From positions 1 to 52,155 of the forward strand of contig JAMQCK010000137.1 in NCBI GenBank assembly GCA_024196135.1: a stretch of 52,155 bases of DNA. Reading direction: 5' to 3'. The notes under the pieces are model-generated. The model saw only the letters and a list, made by a program, of their open reading frames with translations, searched no databases and was not told the DNA's origin. Shown here in pieces: positions 10,856 to 21,700 of this stretch (position 1 is its first letter; every line of letters starts with the position of its first letter). The position numbers were made by a program, and so were the translations under genes. Origin of the DNA: Pleurotus ostreatus/Saccharomyces cerevisiae fusant (lineage: Eukaryota; Opisthokonta).

Positions 10856-11937
10856 ATGGCCACTCCCTCTGCACTCGATACATCTGCCGCGGCGGCGATT
10901 GCTGCCATCCACGCTGCCGTGCCCGCCGCGTACCAGCGTCCCGTCGCAGCCATCGTCTGTGGCTCCGGGCTCTCCACCCTCGCAGACACCCTCACCGATC
11001 CCGTCTTCATTCCCTACGCCTCGATCCCCGGCTTCGCCACCAGCACCGTCGCCGGGCACAAGGGCGTTCTTGCCTTCGGCCTCCTCGCCGGCGCGCCCGT
11101 CGTCGCGATGCTCGGGCGCCTGCACCCCTACGAGGGGCACGCGCTCCCCGCCGTCAGCTTCCCCATCCGCATCCTCGCGCGCCTCGGCGTGCAGGCGCTC
11201 ATCCTCACCAACGCCGCGGGCGCCCTCAACCCCGCCCTCCCCGTCGGCACACTCGTCGTGCTGCACGACCACCTGGCGCTGCCGAGTCTGGCGGGGATGA
11301 ACCCGCTGTTGGGCCCTGCGCAGCCTCCGCTGCCGCGCTTCGTCCCTCTATCGGACGCGTATTCGCCTGCGCTGCGTCGTCTGTTTTTCCTCGCTGCGAA
11401 CGATCTGGGCTTGCCTGATAGTGCGACTGCTGAGGGTACGTATGCTTGGGTGTCTGGGCCGACGTACGAGACCCCTGCGGAGGGACGTTTCCTCCGGGCT
11501 GCGGGTGCAGATGTGGTGGGCATGAGCACAGTACCAGAAGTTATTGCGGCGCGTCAAGAAGGCGTACCACACATCATGGCGGTCAGCCTTGTTACCAACC
11601 CGGTCATCATACCCGAGAAGTACAGGAGCATCAAGGACGAAGTCAAGCAAGAGGTGCGTCCGGCGACCTCTATCGTATTCCCTTTTCTCACTCTTTTCGC
11701 CCTCTCTCCGATTTGGATCATCAATATCCTGTTATCGTACCTTTACATCCCTTCTTCCACCTGCGTCGTCCCCTCAAGCTTGCCGGAAAACCGGCCGTCC
11801 TGCCCGCCTCCGACACCGTCTCCCACGCGGAAGTTCTCGAGGTTGGCCTAGAGAAGGGCCCCAACATGCGCTCCCTCGTCGAACGGGTCGTAGCGCGCGT
11901 CGCAGCAGGCGAGCTCGGTGCTGCGCCGTTAGTCTGA
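10856..11937 (+). CDS. PNP1: Purine nucleoside phosphorylase
   Basis: The enzyme cleaves inosine and guanosine with phosphate to the free base and ribose-1-phosphate, for purine salvage in the cytosol. Two exons, 10856-11653 and 11779-11937, give 318 residues, close to the 280-310 usual for trimeric PNPs. Visible motifs in order: AIVCGSGLSTLAD (phosphate site), GHKG, GRLHPYEGH, LTNAAGALNP, HDHL, SGPTYETPAE (purine-site Glu), VGMSTVPEVIAARQ, and SLVTN (base-binding Asn). The intron is 125 nt, long for this window, and its phase-0 junction restores EVKQE to LAGKPAVLPASD. The fungal APH and methylthioadenosine phosphorylase families are excluded by the PNP-specific GPTYETPAE and STVPE context. 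Confidence 0.94.
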
Positions 11938-12245
11938 AGCTGCACTGGTGGTTTGAAGGTGCTGTGTTGCTCGAAGGCGGAAAATTAGCCCCAGTGGCGC
12001 ATTGGGTCCAGTGTTGGATGAAGCGGAGCAGTGCTAGGCTAGAGAGGTATCTCAAGGACGTTAGGAACGCAATGGGTGTGTACTACTACTTGGTTGTATG
12101 AAAGGCAAGTTGGCCTGCTGATCAATGTCACTACTATGACTGGCAACAATATGCTGGATACTTTGACCGGCAATGTGTGATAGTCTACGCAGCGAGGCAT
12201 AGAGGACGACAGAAGGAGGAAAAAAGCGAGAAAATGACAGCAAAT
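11938..12245. other. Intergenic, PNP 3' region
   Basis: About 300 bp between the PNP stop and the 3' end of tRNA-Glu. No coding signal was found. Confidence 0.4.
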
Positions 12246-12326
12246 TTCGGATACGGGGAATCGAACCCCGAGCTGCCGCGCACTGCGCTTGAGAGGCGGC
12301 AATGTTAGCCGTTACACCATATCCGA
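12246..12326 (-). tRNA. tRNA-Glu (CTC) with a 9-nt intron
   Basis: The minus strand folds as a cloverleaf. The acceptor arm TCGGATA pairs with TATCCGA, with an A discriminator. The A-box-like TGGTGTAACGG and B-box GGTTCGATTCC are intact. The anticodon stem GCCGC/GCGGC encloses 16 nt, a 7-nt loop plus 9 nt. With T33 before CTC and A after it, the extra 9 nt sit at the usual intron position after nucleotide 37. The total is 81 nt, giving a 72-nt mature tRNA. The anticodon assignment depends on this intron placement, which is the standard one. Confidence 0.9.
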
Positions 12327-12680
12327 TGCCAAAAGAGTGCAAGTTGGCTTTCCTCAATTGCATGGCACCCTTCGAATCGAAACAACTGAATGTTATCTGA
12401 ACGTAGCCCCAAGAGCAGATATCAATAGTATGTTCATGAGGCGTGCATATCCTCTTGGAAACCATGCCATGATATGGTCAGACCATAAGCACCATGAGGA
12501 GATGATGGTAGCATCAGTTCAGTATGGGATGATCACAGCCCCCCAAAAATTTCATGCCAACCCGATGAGTTTCTGTCCCCTATCCTGGTTAATTCAAATC
12601 TTCGCGCGGCCGATAGTGGGATGGCCAGGTATGCATACCCTACCCATGACCGGAGTACCCGTGAAGGGGTTGGACTTCAC
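12327..12680. other. Spacer between two tRNA genes
   Basis: About 350 bp with no gene or repeat I can identify. Confidence 0.4.
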
Positions 12681-12752
12681 AGCAGCATGGCGCAGTGGAA
12701 GCGCGCGGGGCTCATAACCCCGAGGTCACTTGATCGAAACAAGTTGCTGCTA
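12681..12752 (+). tRNA. Initiator tRNA-Met (CAT), second copy
   Basis: This 72-nt sequence matches the copy at 8460-8531 base for base, with the same acceptor pairing, CTCATAA anticodon loop and initiator-type T-loop. Flanking sequence is unrelated beyond the first few bases, so the duplication is either old outside the gene or arose by gene-sized dispersal. Its nucleotides 26-39 (12706-12719) also complement the copia primer-binding site. Confidence 0.96.
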
Positions 12753-13048
12753 TCGCAACAATCGGATCCCTTTTTTACTTTAGTTATGCCTGATCGTACG
12801 TACAGATGCACCTATCAGTGATACTCACGAGAGGAAAATACGGTCATGACCTTTTACAGTCAGCGAACTACGAAAGTTCAACATATCCCGTGATTTTCCC
12901 GTGACCGTTTCATCAATGACATCAATCACGACGCGCACGGCTTGACCGGAACCAAACAAGCTCTGACGGCTGCTTCTTTTTTTCTTCCTTGACTGCCGTA
13001 CGTAAGACTTTCGCTCTTGATCCCCTCCTCCATCATCTCACAGAATTC

Positions 13049-15539
13049 ATGAAGCCACCTGCACTAGGCCCGGTGGTATATCATGTCGCGAGACATGGGT
13101 TTCCAACATATGTTCGGCAGCGTGCGATGGCATTGGCCACAAATGCGCATTTGGCGTATGTTCAGGGTGCGTCCGTGGTCTTTGTGTTTTGTAGTGATCG
13201 TGTATACTAACCCAATCACCTCTTCCCTTCGTGCTGCGCTCCGCGCAACAGTGTCCAGTTCCCCTCTCGTTCAAATAATCGCCTTCGACCTCGCCGTGGT
13301 CCTCCTCAGCTTCTCCTGCATCTACATCGTCCTTCACGCAGCCTACGCCATCCTAGAGCAAACTGTGCTCGGCGAGAGTCGCAAACCGCGCGAGGAGAAG
13401 ATGCGCGAACTCGACGAGATTTTCCAGAAGTACAAATACAGTGTCCCTGAGGACGAGATGGACGAGTTCCAGAAGGATTTCGCGAATTTTGCGCGCAGAA
13501 GGGGATATTTGATGAATGGCTCTCTTCTGCCTGGCGGACAGTCGGCGGAAGACGACTTGGCTATCGCACCGCTGGTGTCAGTGGACGGAGACGTTCCTTT
13601 GGCGGCGAAGACCCCCAGAGTAGTGGAAACGCCCGAGCGACCAATCACCCCTCCACCCCTACCCATGTTTGCTGCAGTCATCTCTCCTGACGCTTCGTCA
13701 TTCGTCTCGCTCACGCACACTTCGCTCGCCGGCAACCTCACAAAGACACCCGTGCGCATACAGCCACTGCTTAGCAAGGCGTACACTCCTGCGCACACCC
13801 TCGCGGCGATCGCTGCTCAAGAAGGAGTGTCTGAGTCTCTGACAAGCAGAGTAGCTCTTCCAGGGTCTTCACTGGGAGAACAGTCTACTGCTGCGACGAT
13901 CAATGGCACGTACGAACTGGGAACCGGTCTCGTTCCTGGCGAAACCCTCATCGGCACGACTATACCACCTCCCATCCCACCCCTTCGCCAGCCCTCATCT
14001 TCAGCCGGCATCGCGGACGAGTTTGCGTCAAACGCGCCGCTCCTGCGCAACGATCCGCTGCTTGTCGAAGGAGATGCACTGTTCGGCGAAGCGGCACCTC
14101 TGGCGAAGGCAGATACACCGGTGGACGATGTTGCTGATCCTCTCACCGAGGACGAGTTATCTTCTCCCTTTGTTGCGGAGGGCTTTGCAGAGGGGCAGCA
14201 GATCTTCGTACCTCCCAACGCCAGCTTGACGAGGATGTCGCCCATCGTCGATCCTACGCGCGACATCGGTATTGAGCAGGCGCTCAATCTTCCGCCCATG
14301 GCGGACAGCACGCTCTCGCTGCCGGCGGATAGCACGGCGTCTCAAACGGCGAACGGCACTGCGCCTCGTCGACGGGCGGGCAGTATAGCGACACGACCAG
14401 CGTCGGGGGCAGCGTCATCACGGTCCGCTTCAGGGACAGCGATCGCACTACCTCCCGCGAACACGTCGTCTAACAGCATTCAAGAACTTTTTCACGGTCT
14501 CTTCGGTACGGACGCGTCGGAAGAGGGGGAGGAGGAGCATGGGCATCGCGTCAATGAGCTTGTTGCTCAGGTCGATGGGGCAGCCGCTGCTCAAGCTGGC
14601 ACGTTGTCTCACGAGAACAATGCGTCTGCCAATCAGCTCGAAGTGCCTTCTGCTCAGGCTAGCACGTCTGCCGATCGGGCCGGCACGACGTCCTCCCAAA
14701 ACGGCGCGCCATCGACCAAGTCCGACGTCTACGCTGCCCCTGGGTCTGACGCGACCGCGGCTCCCGAGAGCGAGACGTCTGCCTCCACTGAAGACGATGC
14801 AGCGCTCACTTTCGAGCTCGCTACGCCACCCTCTTCAAGCTTGTCGCACACAGCGGACGAGTCGCCCGTCGAGAATGCGGCTCGCGACGAAGTCAAGGGT
14901 CCTTCGCACGAGGGCGCAGCGGGAATTTTGTCTGACGCTGCTACGGTGCCTACGCCTGAGGATGCGAACTCGTACAAAACAGCGACAGAATCAACAGAGG
15001 AACCCACCCATCATACCCCTGACAAACGTTCTGGCCATTCGCCCGAAGACCCCATCGTCGTTTCTCCCGAGAGCGATACCGAACTATCTGTGTTCGAAGG
15101 CGACATCACACTCTCACCCGATGACAATGACCATTCTAATGGCGTTGCTCCTGATGAAGCCGGCTCTCTGCCCGAAGACGGCCGTAGCGTCCTGCCTGCC
15201 AATGGTCTTCGTTCAGCATTCGACGATTCCGATGAAGAGGAGGACGGGGACGAAGATGAGGACGAGGACGAAGGAGAGGACGAGGAAGAGGAGGACATCG
15301 TCGACGCTTCTACCCTCCATAACCTGAACGGTACCTTGTCGCCCATCGCGGAAGGTGTTGACGAGGACGAAGAGATTGACGCTGCTCATGATGACGAGGA
15401 GAGCAGCTCTGCGCACCGTGACAAGGAAGCGGGCGCTGCGCATGGCGAGGACACCAGCTCCACGCACCACGACCACGTAGAGCCTGGCGTCTCGTACGCA
15501 GCCGCCGTACGCGGGGATGGCCCTGTTTGGTGGACTTGA
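13049..15539 (+). CDS. Single-pass membrane protein with long acidic disordered tail
   Basis: I do not recognise a named family. Two exons, 13049-13166 and 13252-15539, give 801 residues. The intron has a near-perfect branch site TACTAAC at 13205. About residues 45-72 form one hydrophobic membrane segment (IIAFDLAVVLLSFSCIYIVL). A charged helical stretch follows (REEKMRELDEIFQKYKYSVP). The remaining roughly 680 residues are rich in Ser, Thr, Ala, Pro, Asp and Glu, with an almost pure Asp/Glu run near residue 695. The last residues are SYAAAVRGDGPVWWT. I chose the ATG at 13049 because it is the first in the open 5' frame and splices in phase. Function is unknown. Topology suggests an anchored N-terminus with a large soluble tail. 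Confidence 0.75.
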
Positions 15540-15865
15540 TGTCCGACTGGTTCCCTCTTGGAAGTTCTGTCTGCTCGCACTGCTGTTCCACTCGACTTAT
15601 ACTTATCTATTCGCTGTGGTGTTTTGTCCTCCTGGGCCATAGTATCGTATCACGTCGTAATTCTCTTCTTGTTCATCTTGCTCCGAGTTCTCTAGCCCCT
15701 CTCTTCCACCCTCGCAGCCTGCCATGCAAAAGTATACTTGATCTTGCCCTGTATCCCTACGTGTACGAGTATAATAACGTGTAGCAGATGTGATTGCACT
15801 AAACACCATTTTTATAGCATATACAGACTCGAAAACATCGAAAACAACGACGATGTGTACCATGT
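15540..15865. other. Convergent 3' intergenic region
   Basis: Shared 3' region of the acidic protein gene and PCH2. It is T-rich on the plus strand and contains AATAA-like words near 15772, compatible with polyadenylation signals. No gene is seen. Confidence 0.4.
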
Positions 15866-17864
15866 CTACGAGAGCCGCTGCAGCTCCTTCTCCTGCTCCC
15901 GCACCACCTTCTCCATGCCCTCGAGCCAAACCTCGACCTCGACAGCGCGGCGCCGACTGCCGGGCTTCGAGGACTGTCGTCCGCCGCTCGACGTCTGTTT
16001 GCCAGGCTTGCTAGTGCTCGAAGACTGCCCCGCTGGCACGCGCACGCTTCCGACGCTGATGTAGCGCGCGAGCGCGAGGACGGGCAAGCGGCGCAGGGCG
16101 CGACCGGAGAGGTTTTGTTGCTGGCGAGAAAAAAAAGCGTCAAAATGGATGAAAAAAGGCAAAGGAATAGAGCATGTAGAGAACCACCACTCACCCTACA
16201 TATCGCCGCAAGCGCGAGCAGTTTGAGGGCCACGTTGTCCTCTCTTTGCCGCTCCGTGTCGAGCACCCCGTCCTGGCAGAGTTTGGCCTTGGCAAGGGTT
16301 GGGACGTTCTATAGGAGGTGGTGAGTAAGCACTCTCGGGAAGGGAATACGAGGGGACGAGGGGGTAAGTGAAGGGGCGAAGAGAAAAGCGAGGGGAAGGG
16401 GGTGTATGCGCAGCCGCGCGAGATAGAATAAAAATAGTAATTCAGGATAAGAAGCGGTACTTACAATAGGTAGGATAATCCCCTTGCTGATCAACTCGCA
16501 TAGCGAGGAGCGCATGATATCGTATATCGCCTCCTGTGGCGGGAGGTCGATGTACTGCACGATGTCTGCACGGTCGACGAAGGCGGAATCTAGAGAAGCA
16601 GGCGATATGGGTTAGCGAGCCATGCGTTGCGCGCGAGAAGGTCAATCATACCGATAGCCTTGACGAGGTTGCTGGTCGACATGATGAGCACGTTCTTGCG
16701 CTGCTTGAGCTTGTCGAGTTGCGTCAAGAGGGCATTGACTACTCTCAAGCCGTCTGACGGCTCGGTACCGGCCATTGCACCAGCGCGGGCGGCGGTCAGC
16801 GACTCGACTTCGTCTAAAGATCAAGGTTCAGCATGCATAGTCTTCGGTATGGAAACGCGGGAAGGCTGACCGATGAGCACAACGAGGAAGGCGTCATCCT
16901 CGTCGACTAGCTCGGTGATGTTGTTGAAGAGGCGCTGGACAAGCTTGCCAGACTCGGAGAACCATTTGGAGAATAGGGAGTGCGAGTTAATCTCGAGCAA
17001 GCGTGCTTGAGAGTATCTGTGTGTAAGGAACTGTGAGCCAAGAGCTGGATGTCAGAGCGCATATACCCACCGATGTGAAAGGCGGATGGAGAGTTTCTGG
17101 GCAAGAGCTCTGCAGAGGGAGGTCTTCCCCGTGCCAGGTGGGCCGTGCAGTAAAACAACGCGGTTCCATGATATCAAGTTCACTGCCGATAGCTGTGAGT
17201 GACACTGTAGCACATCCAGGTCAGAGAACTCACAATCAATGTCCGCATCGCTTAGGTCCAGGGTGGCGTGAATATAGTCAAGCAGTCGTAGCTTGGTGTC
17301 GTCCGCATATATTAAGGAGTCCCAGAGCCCTTCCCAGTTCCTATTCGGCAGCTCGCACACAGTGGCGGCGTTCGTGTCGTCGCCTTCTTCGCCAGTTGCG
17401 TTGAAGTCCTCGAAGGACTCCGAGTCGTTCGGCTGGTAGACATGAATCTCGAAGGCTATCTCGTCTATCGCAAGTGAGGCGTAGGGGCATGAGCATTCGG
17501 AGGCGGATATCTTCTCCACAGTGGAAGCAAGTTCAGGTATCTCATCCCACCCTTCGAGGACCGAGGGTGGACTGATCGCGGCGATCGTCAGTGAGATGTG
17601 GCTTCGGGAGGGCTCATAACGCACCTGAGACGGTCGAAGGATGAGTGGAGATAAGAGTCCACTATGTCCCTGACGGTATCGAAGCGCATAGTGGCGCGGG
17701 TTTTTAGTCGGACCTCAACTGGAAAACGCGAGGCGTGGTTAGCTCGAGGCGGTGGCGAGGCACGACCTGGGGTGTGCACCATGTACAGTCCATTGGACCT
17801 TGTCCTCTATGACAAGAGTGTCGTTCTCTGACTCGTTCTTCATCGTGATATCGGACTCGGACAT
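15866..17864 (-). CDS. PCH2: Pachytene checkpoint AAA+ ATPase Pch2/TRIP13
   Basis: This is a hexameric AAA+ remodeller of HORMA proteins (Hop1, Mad2) in meiotic chromosome-axis and spindle checkpoint control. Nine exons give 476 residues: 17864-17780, 17718-17625, 17571-17234, 17182-17071, 17016-16871, 16813-16652, 16589-16465, 16308-16195 and 16120-15866. Motifs: Walker [13 protein letters not shown] near residue 185, Walker B FLVVLIDEVES near 255, [16 protein letters not shown], the sensor segment [24 protein letters not shown], and C-terminal [19 protein letters not shown] basic Ser/Arg insert and a predicted coiled coil end the protein, an extension beyond human TRIP13 (432 residues). Every phase closes. 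It is divergent from the Rdx-like gene, with 189 bp between starts. Confidence 0.94.
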
Positions 17865-18053
17865 GGAAGTTGGGAACAAGGAACGACGCGTCGCGTCCAA
17901 ATGAGACGGCGCCAAACAATGGGCGAGGGCACGTGAGCGAGTGCTGGATCGTGATCATCTCCTTATGTGGCGTCACTGTGGCAGGTGCGCTCGGGGCTGC
18001 GTCTGCCGTCGTCGACTCGATATAGATTCGGAATACACTTGCTCTCTGCAGTC

Positions 18054-18643
18054 ATGTCCGATGTGCCTGCACACGATCCACTGAATCCGGCGACCTTTGT
18101 CGCTCCTGAGTTGCCCACATCAACGACCATCATCATCGAGTTCTGCGACCGGGTGCGTCCTCGAGCAGCACTTTGACCCGTCTTCTACCTTGTTGACGTA
18201 TCCTCAGTGTCGCTGGTCAGTACTTGGTGTACCCAAATCTCTGGCGTGAGCTCACGATGGACATCGCGCAGGCTTCATCGCGCAACATGGACGCAGACTG
18301 AACTCTTCCTCACCTTCCCTCCTCCAAGCGTCACATCCATCACCCTTATTCCCCGCAACACGGAAGAGACAGCAGGGCGCTTCCGCGTATGGCTGATCAC
18401 CGCCTCCGAGCCGCCAAAGCTTATGTGGGACCGCAAGACCGAGGGTGGCTTCCCCGAGCTCAAGGTTCTGGTAAGCAGCGATCAGCACAGTTCCCAGACC
18501 GATGTCCAACAAGCACCCAGAAACAACGCATCCGAGACGTCATCCAGCCCGGAAAGTCGCTCGGCCACAGCGACAACAAGCAGGATTGCAAGACGGGGGA
18601 GGACTGCGCCAAGCCAGAGCCTGAGGCTGCCGCACAGACGTGA
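18054..18643 (+). CDS. SelW/Rdx-family thioredoxin-like protein
   Basis: Members of the Rdx (selenoprotein W-like) family have a thioredoxin-like fold with a CxxC or CxxU redox site. Four exons, 18054-18152, 18208-18215, 18272-18470 and 18521-18643, give 142 residues. The motif FCDRCRW (CxxC near residues 31-34) is assembled across two introns. The second exon is only 8 nt and encodes the second Cys, Arg and part of Trp. The family's second half is present: TWTQTELFLTFPPPSVTSIT, then WDRKTEGGFPELKVLKQRIR. The terminal 25 residues are polar and include two Cys. Both catalytic positions are Cys, with no in-frame TGA, so it is not a selenoprotein. The biological substrate is not known for fungal members. 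Confidence 0.9.
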
Positions 18644-18745
18644 AGTAGGGTATCTTCAGGTTGAGCGTTCTACAAGATCAGATAGTGACTAGAAATTACA
18701 GCGTGTAAGATAGGCAAAGTTCCGAGACAGTCAGTCGTGTATCAA

Positions 18746-21700
18746 TCAATCGCTGTGGTACGAGTCGTCGTCTGCAAGGAATGGCCTACGGATTTCATTA
18801 GCCCGGGGATATCAACAGAAAGACCCAACGACTTACGCATACTCGTAGTCATTTCGAATCGCGTTAGCCATCCACTCCTCGTCTGCCTCTTGTTGAGGGA
18901 AACCTGGACCCCCGGCGACGCTCAGAATGACAGGGAGTAGCACGAGTCCGTGAAGCGCGCCAGAGATGATCAAGGTCAACCACATCCGGAAGTAGTAGAT
19001 CTGTTGAACATTAGTCACCGTGTCGGTAAGATTTGAATAAACGTACCTCGAGCAACTTGGACCGGGTCAAAGCAAGAACACACATTCCAATCAACTTCGT
19101 GAAGGTAATACCAGAGAGCACCTAAAAAGATGTTCAGTGACCATACCCAACACCTTCAGGTAAACTGCACTCACCGACGGCCCAACATCCACCAGCGCAT
19201 TCCACATCCGCTCATCCCTCTCCTTCTGCCCCGCCGGATGGTCCATCGGCAGCCCGGACCCCGCACTCATGAACGCCCTCGCCACATGCGCGCAAAACTC
19301 CACCGCAATCCCCAACGAGATCACCAAATTCACTAAACTGACCGCATTCAGCATGATCCCCCACACCGCCATCACGCCCATCACGTTCACGACGGTGAGC
19401 CCGACGACGGCGGTGACGATGACGCCCGTGCGCCACGAGCCGAGCAAGAGGGCCGTGACCGCGAGCACGGCGGCGAGCCCGAAGCCGAGCACCTCCTGCG
19501 TGATGGCGGCGATGTGCGCGTACTGGTCGAAGAAGACGTAGAAGAGGGAGTAGGGGAAGACGCGTGCGCCGGTCTCGGCGGAGAGGTCGTCGGCGATGCG
19601 GTGCGCGGCGGCGAAGGCGTGAATGAAGTCCTCCTGGGTCTTGAGCGGGCGGTGCGCGGTGCGGAAGTGGGAGGCCACGACGTCGTCAGCGTCAGGGGAG
19701 AGGGAGAGGGCAGTGCCGAAGGACGCGGCGCCAGCGAGGGGGCATTCTTCGGTCGTAGGCGAAATGAGCCATTGGTTGAGGTAGCGCATGAATTCGCCGT
19801 CCTCGGGGAGGCCATCCATGGTGATGTTCCAAGGCGGTTCCTGGCCGGCAAGGCAGGGTTGACATACACGCGAGGATTCCCTGCCCGTGCAAAACACTGA
19901 CGGATCCCTCTTGCGTACGCGGCAACAGGTCTCCTTCGCAGGGTCGAGCCACTGAAGGAAGTCGTCGATCCAGGATGCAGTCGGCTGTGAGATGAACGAT
20001 ACGTCCGGGCGCTTGCGCTCAGCTTCGAGGACGTTTGCGACCGACGAGTCCGAGCAAGTTGTGAAGCGACCGCACAGTTCTTGCTGACCCGCCCGCTCCG
20101 TAGCATTCAGATGGTCGACGACAAAGTAGACAGGCGGGCCGATGTCCAGGTACTGGTCCATATCGTTGAAGTAGTCGACGAGGTACGAATCCGATGGCAG
20201 AGCTAGGCGCTGGTCTGCAAGGCTATCAGATCATGTTACAGCTCGCGGAGAGATTAGACATACCCAAACCCAGGCGCAGGTGTTGCATGGAGATGACAGA
20301 CAGTACCATCATGCCCATGAAGATCGCGAAGACGACACCCTTGACAACGGGCTTGAGCAAGAAGGGCGCATAGTATCTGCGGATGAAGCGGGCAAGAACG
20401 CCCAGACCGGCGCCACCAGGTGGCCCGTCCGACAGAGCAATCCGCGGCGGCAATCTCACGCAAGGGAAGCAATCCACGCGGTTCGACTGTGGCACCCGTC
20501 AACGAAGTTCGTAGTGGAGTCAAGGAACCAACTCACCTCTACCCGCTTCAAATCCAACAGCAGCGCACTCACAAACACCGTCACCTGCAGCACCGCGTTC
20601 AAGAACACACTCCCCGCCGCATACAGCGCAAAGTTCCGAACAGCCGGCATCGGCACAATCGCCCCCAGCGCAAACGCAATCGTCTCCGTCGTCGCACTCA
20701 GCAAGATGCTCGGGCCCATCTTCGCCAGCGCGCGCGCCACGCGCTCCTCCGCGCTCAACAACAGCGGCATGCTCGCCGCGTCCACATCGTCATGCGTCGA
20801 GTCGAACGGCGAGCGGTGCGACGAGATCGGGGATGTCGCGTCGCGCTCGTGGTCGTGCTGACTAGCAATTAGGGCTGCTGCATTCGGCCCGTGCAGCAGA
20901 TTCTGCCTATCGAGCTCGTGCACGAGGATGAAGACGTTGTCGACGCCGACGGCGAGGACGAGGAAGGGGATGACCTCGGCGATGATGAGCGTGACTTTGA
21001 CGCCCATGGCGGAGAAGAGGCCGACGGAGGAGGATACGGAGAGGATGACGAGGATGATGCCGAAGAGACCGAGGGTGACTTTCGACCCGACGAAGAGCTT
21101 GCGCGGGAGGCGGGGGAAGAGGGTAGGTACTTCGCGCGAGTCGGTCGAGATAGAGGACGACATGATGCCGCGGCGCTTGAACAAGCCAGGGAAATTGCGC
21201 GCCCAGCGACGAAGGGAGGAGCCGATCGTCTCTTCGTCCCGGATGGCAGAGCCGCTGCCGAGCGTGAGCGCGACGTAGAAAAACATGGCAAGATAGGAGA
21301 GGACGACGATCTTCACGTCCGTGTTCGTGCTCTTGTTGAGCTCCTCTTCGAGAGAAACACCGGTGCTGAAGGAGATCTGGAGCCCCGCGCGTTCTGAGGC
21401 CTCTTCCGCAACCTGATGCAGGTAATCCTTGAGCGCAGTCTCCCACTCCATCGCCTTGGCTTGCACGGTCTCGTCCAGCGAGTCGGATACGACAATATTG
21501 ATGACCATAGCGGCGGCGTCTGTAAAGCGTGGCGTTGTGTCGTTCTCGCCTTGCGGGACACCTCCCAGAACAAACTCGGGAGACAGCGGCTGCTGGAAGT
21601 CGGGCAAGCATTCGACAGGGCTGAGAGCACATTGCTGGACATGCTCTGCCCACGTATCTTCATCATACCCTTCCAGCGAGGTGTCGAACCACGCTCCCAC

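Noticed and set aside
18054..18643. Selenocysteine-encoding SelW
   Set aside because: Both active-site positions are Cys codons, and no in-frame TGA or SECIS-like hairpin was noticed.
20869..21653. Long open frames opposite and alongside the NPC1 exon
   Set aside because: They are by-products of high GC and third-position bias. The NPC1 frame has continuous family motifs.
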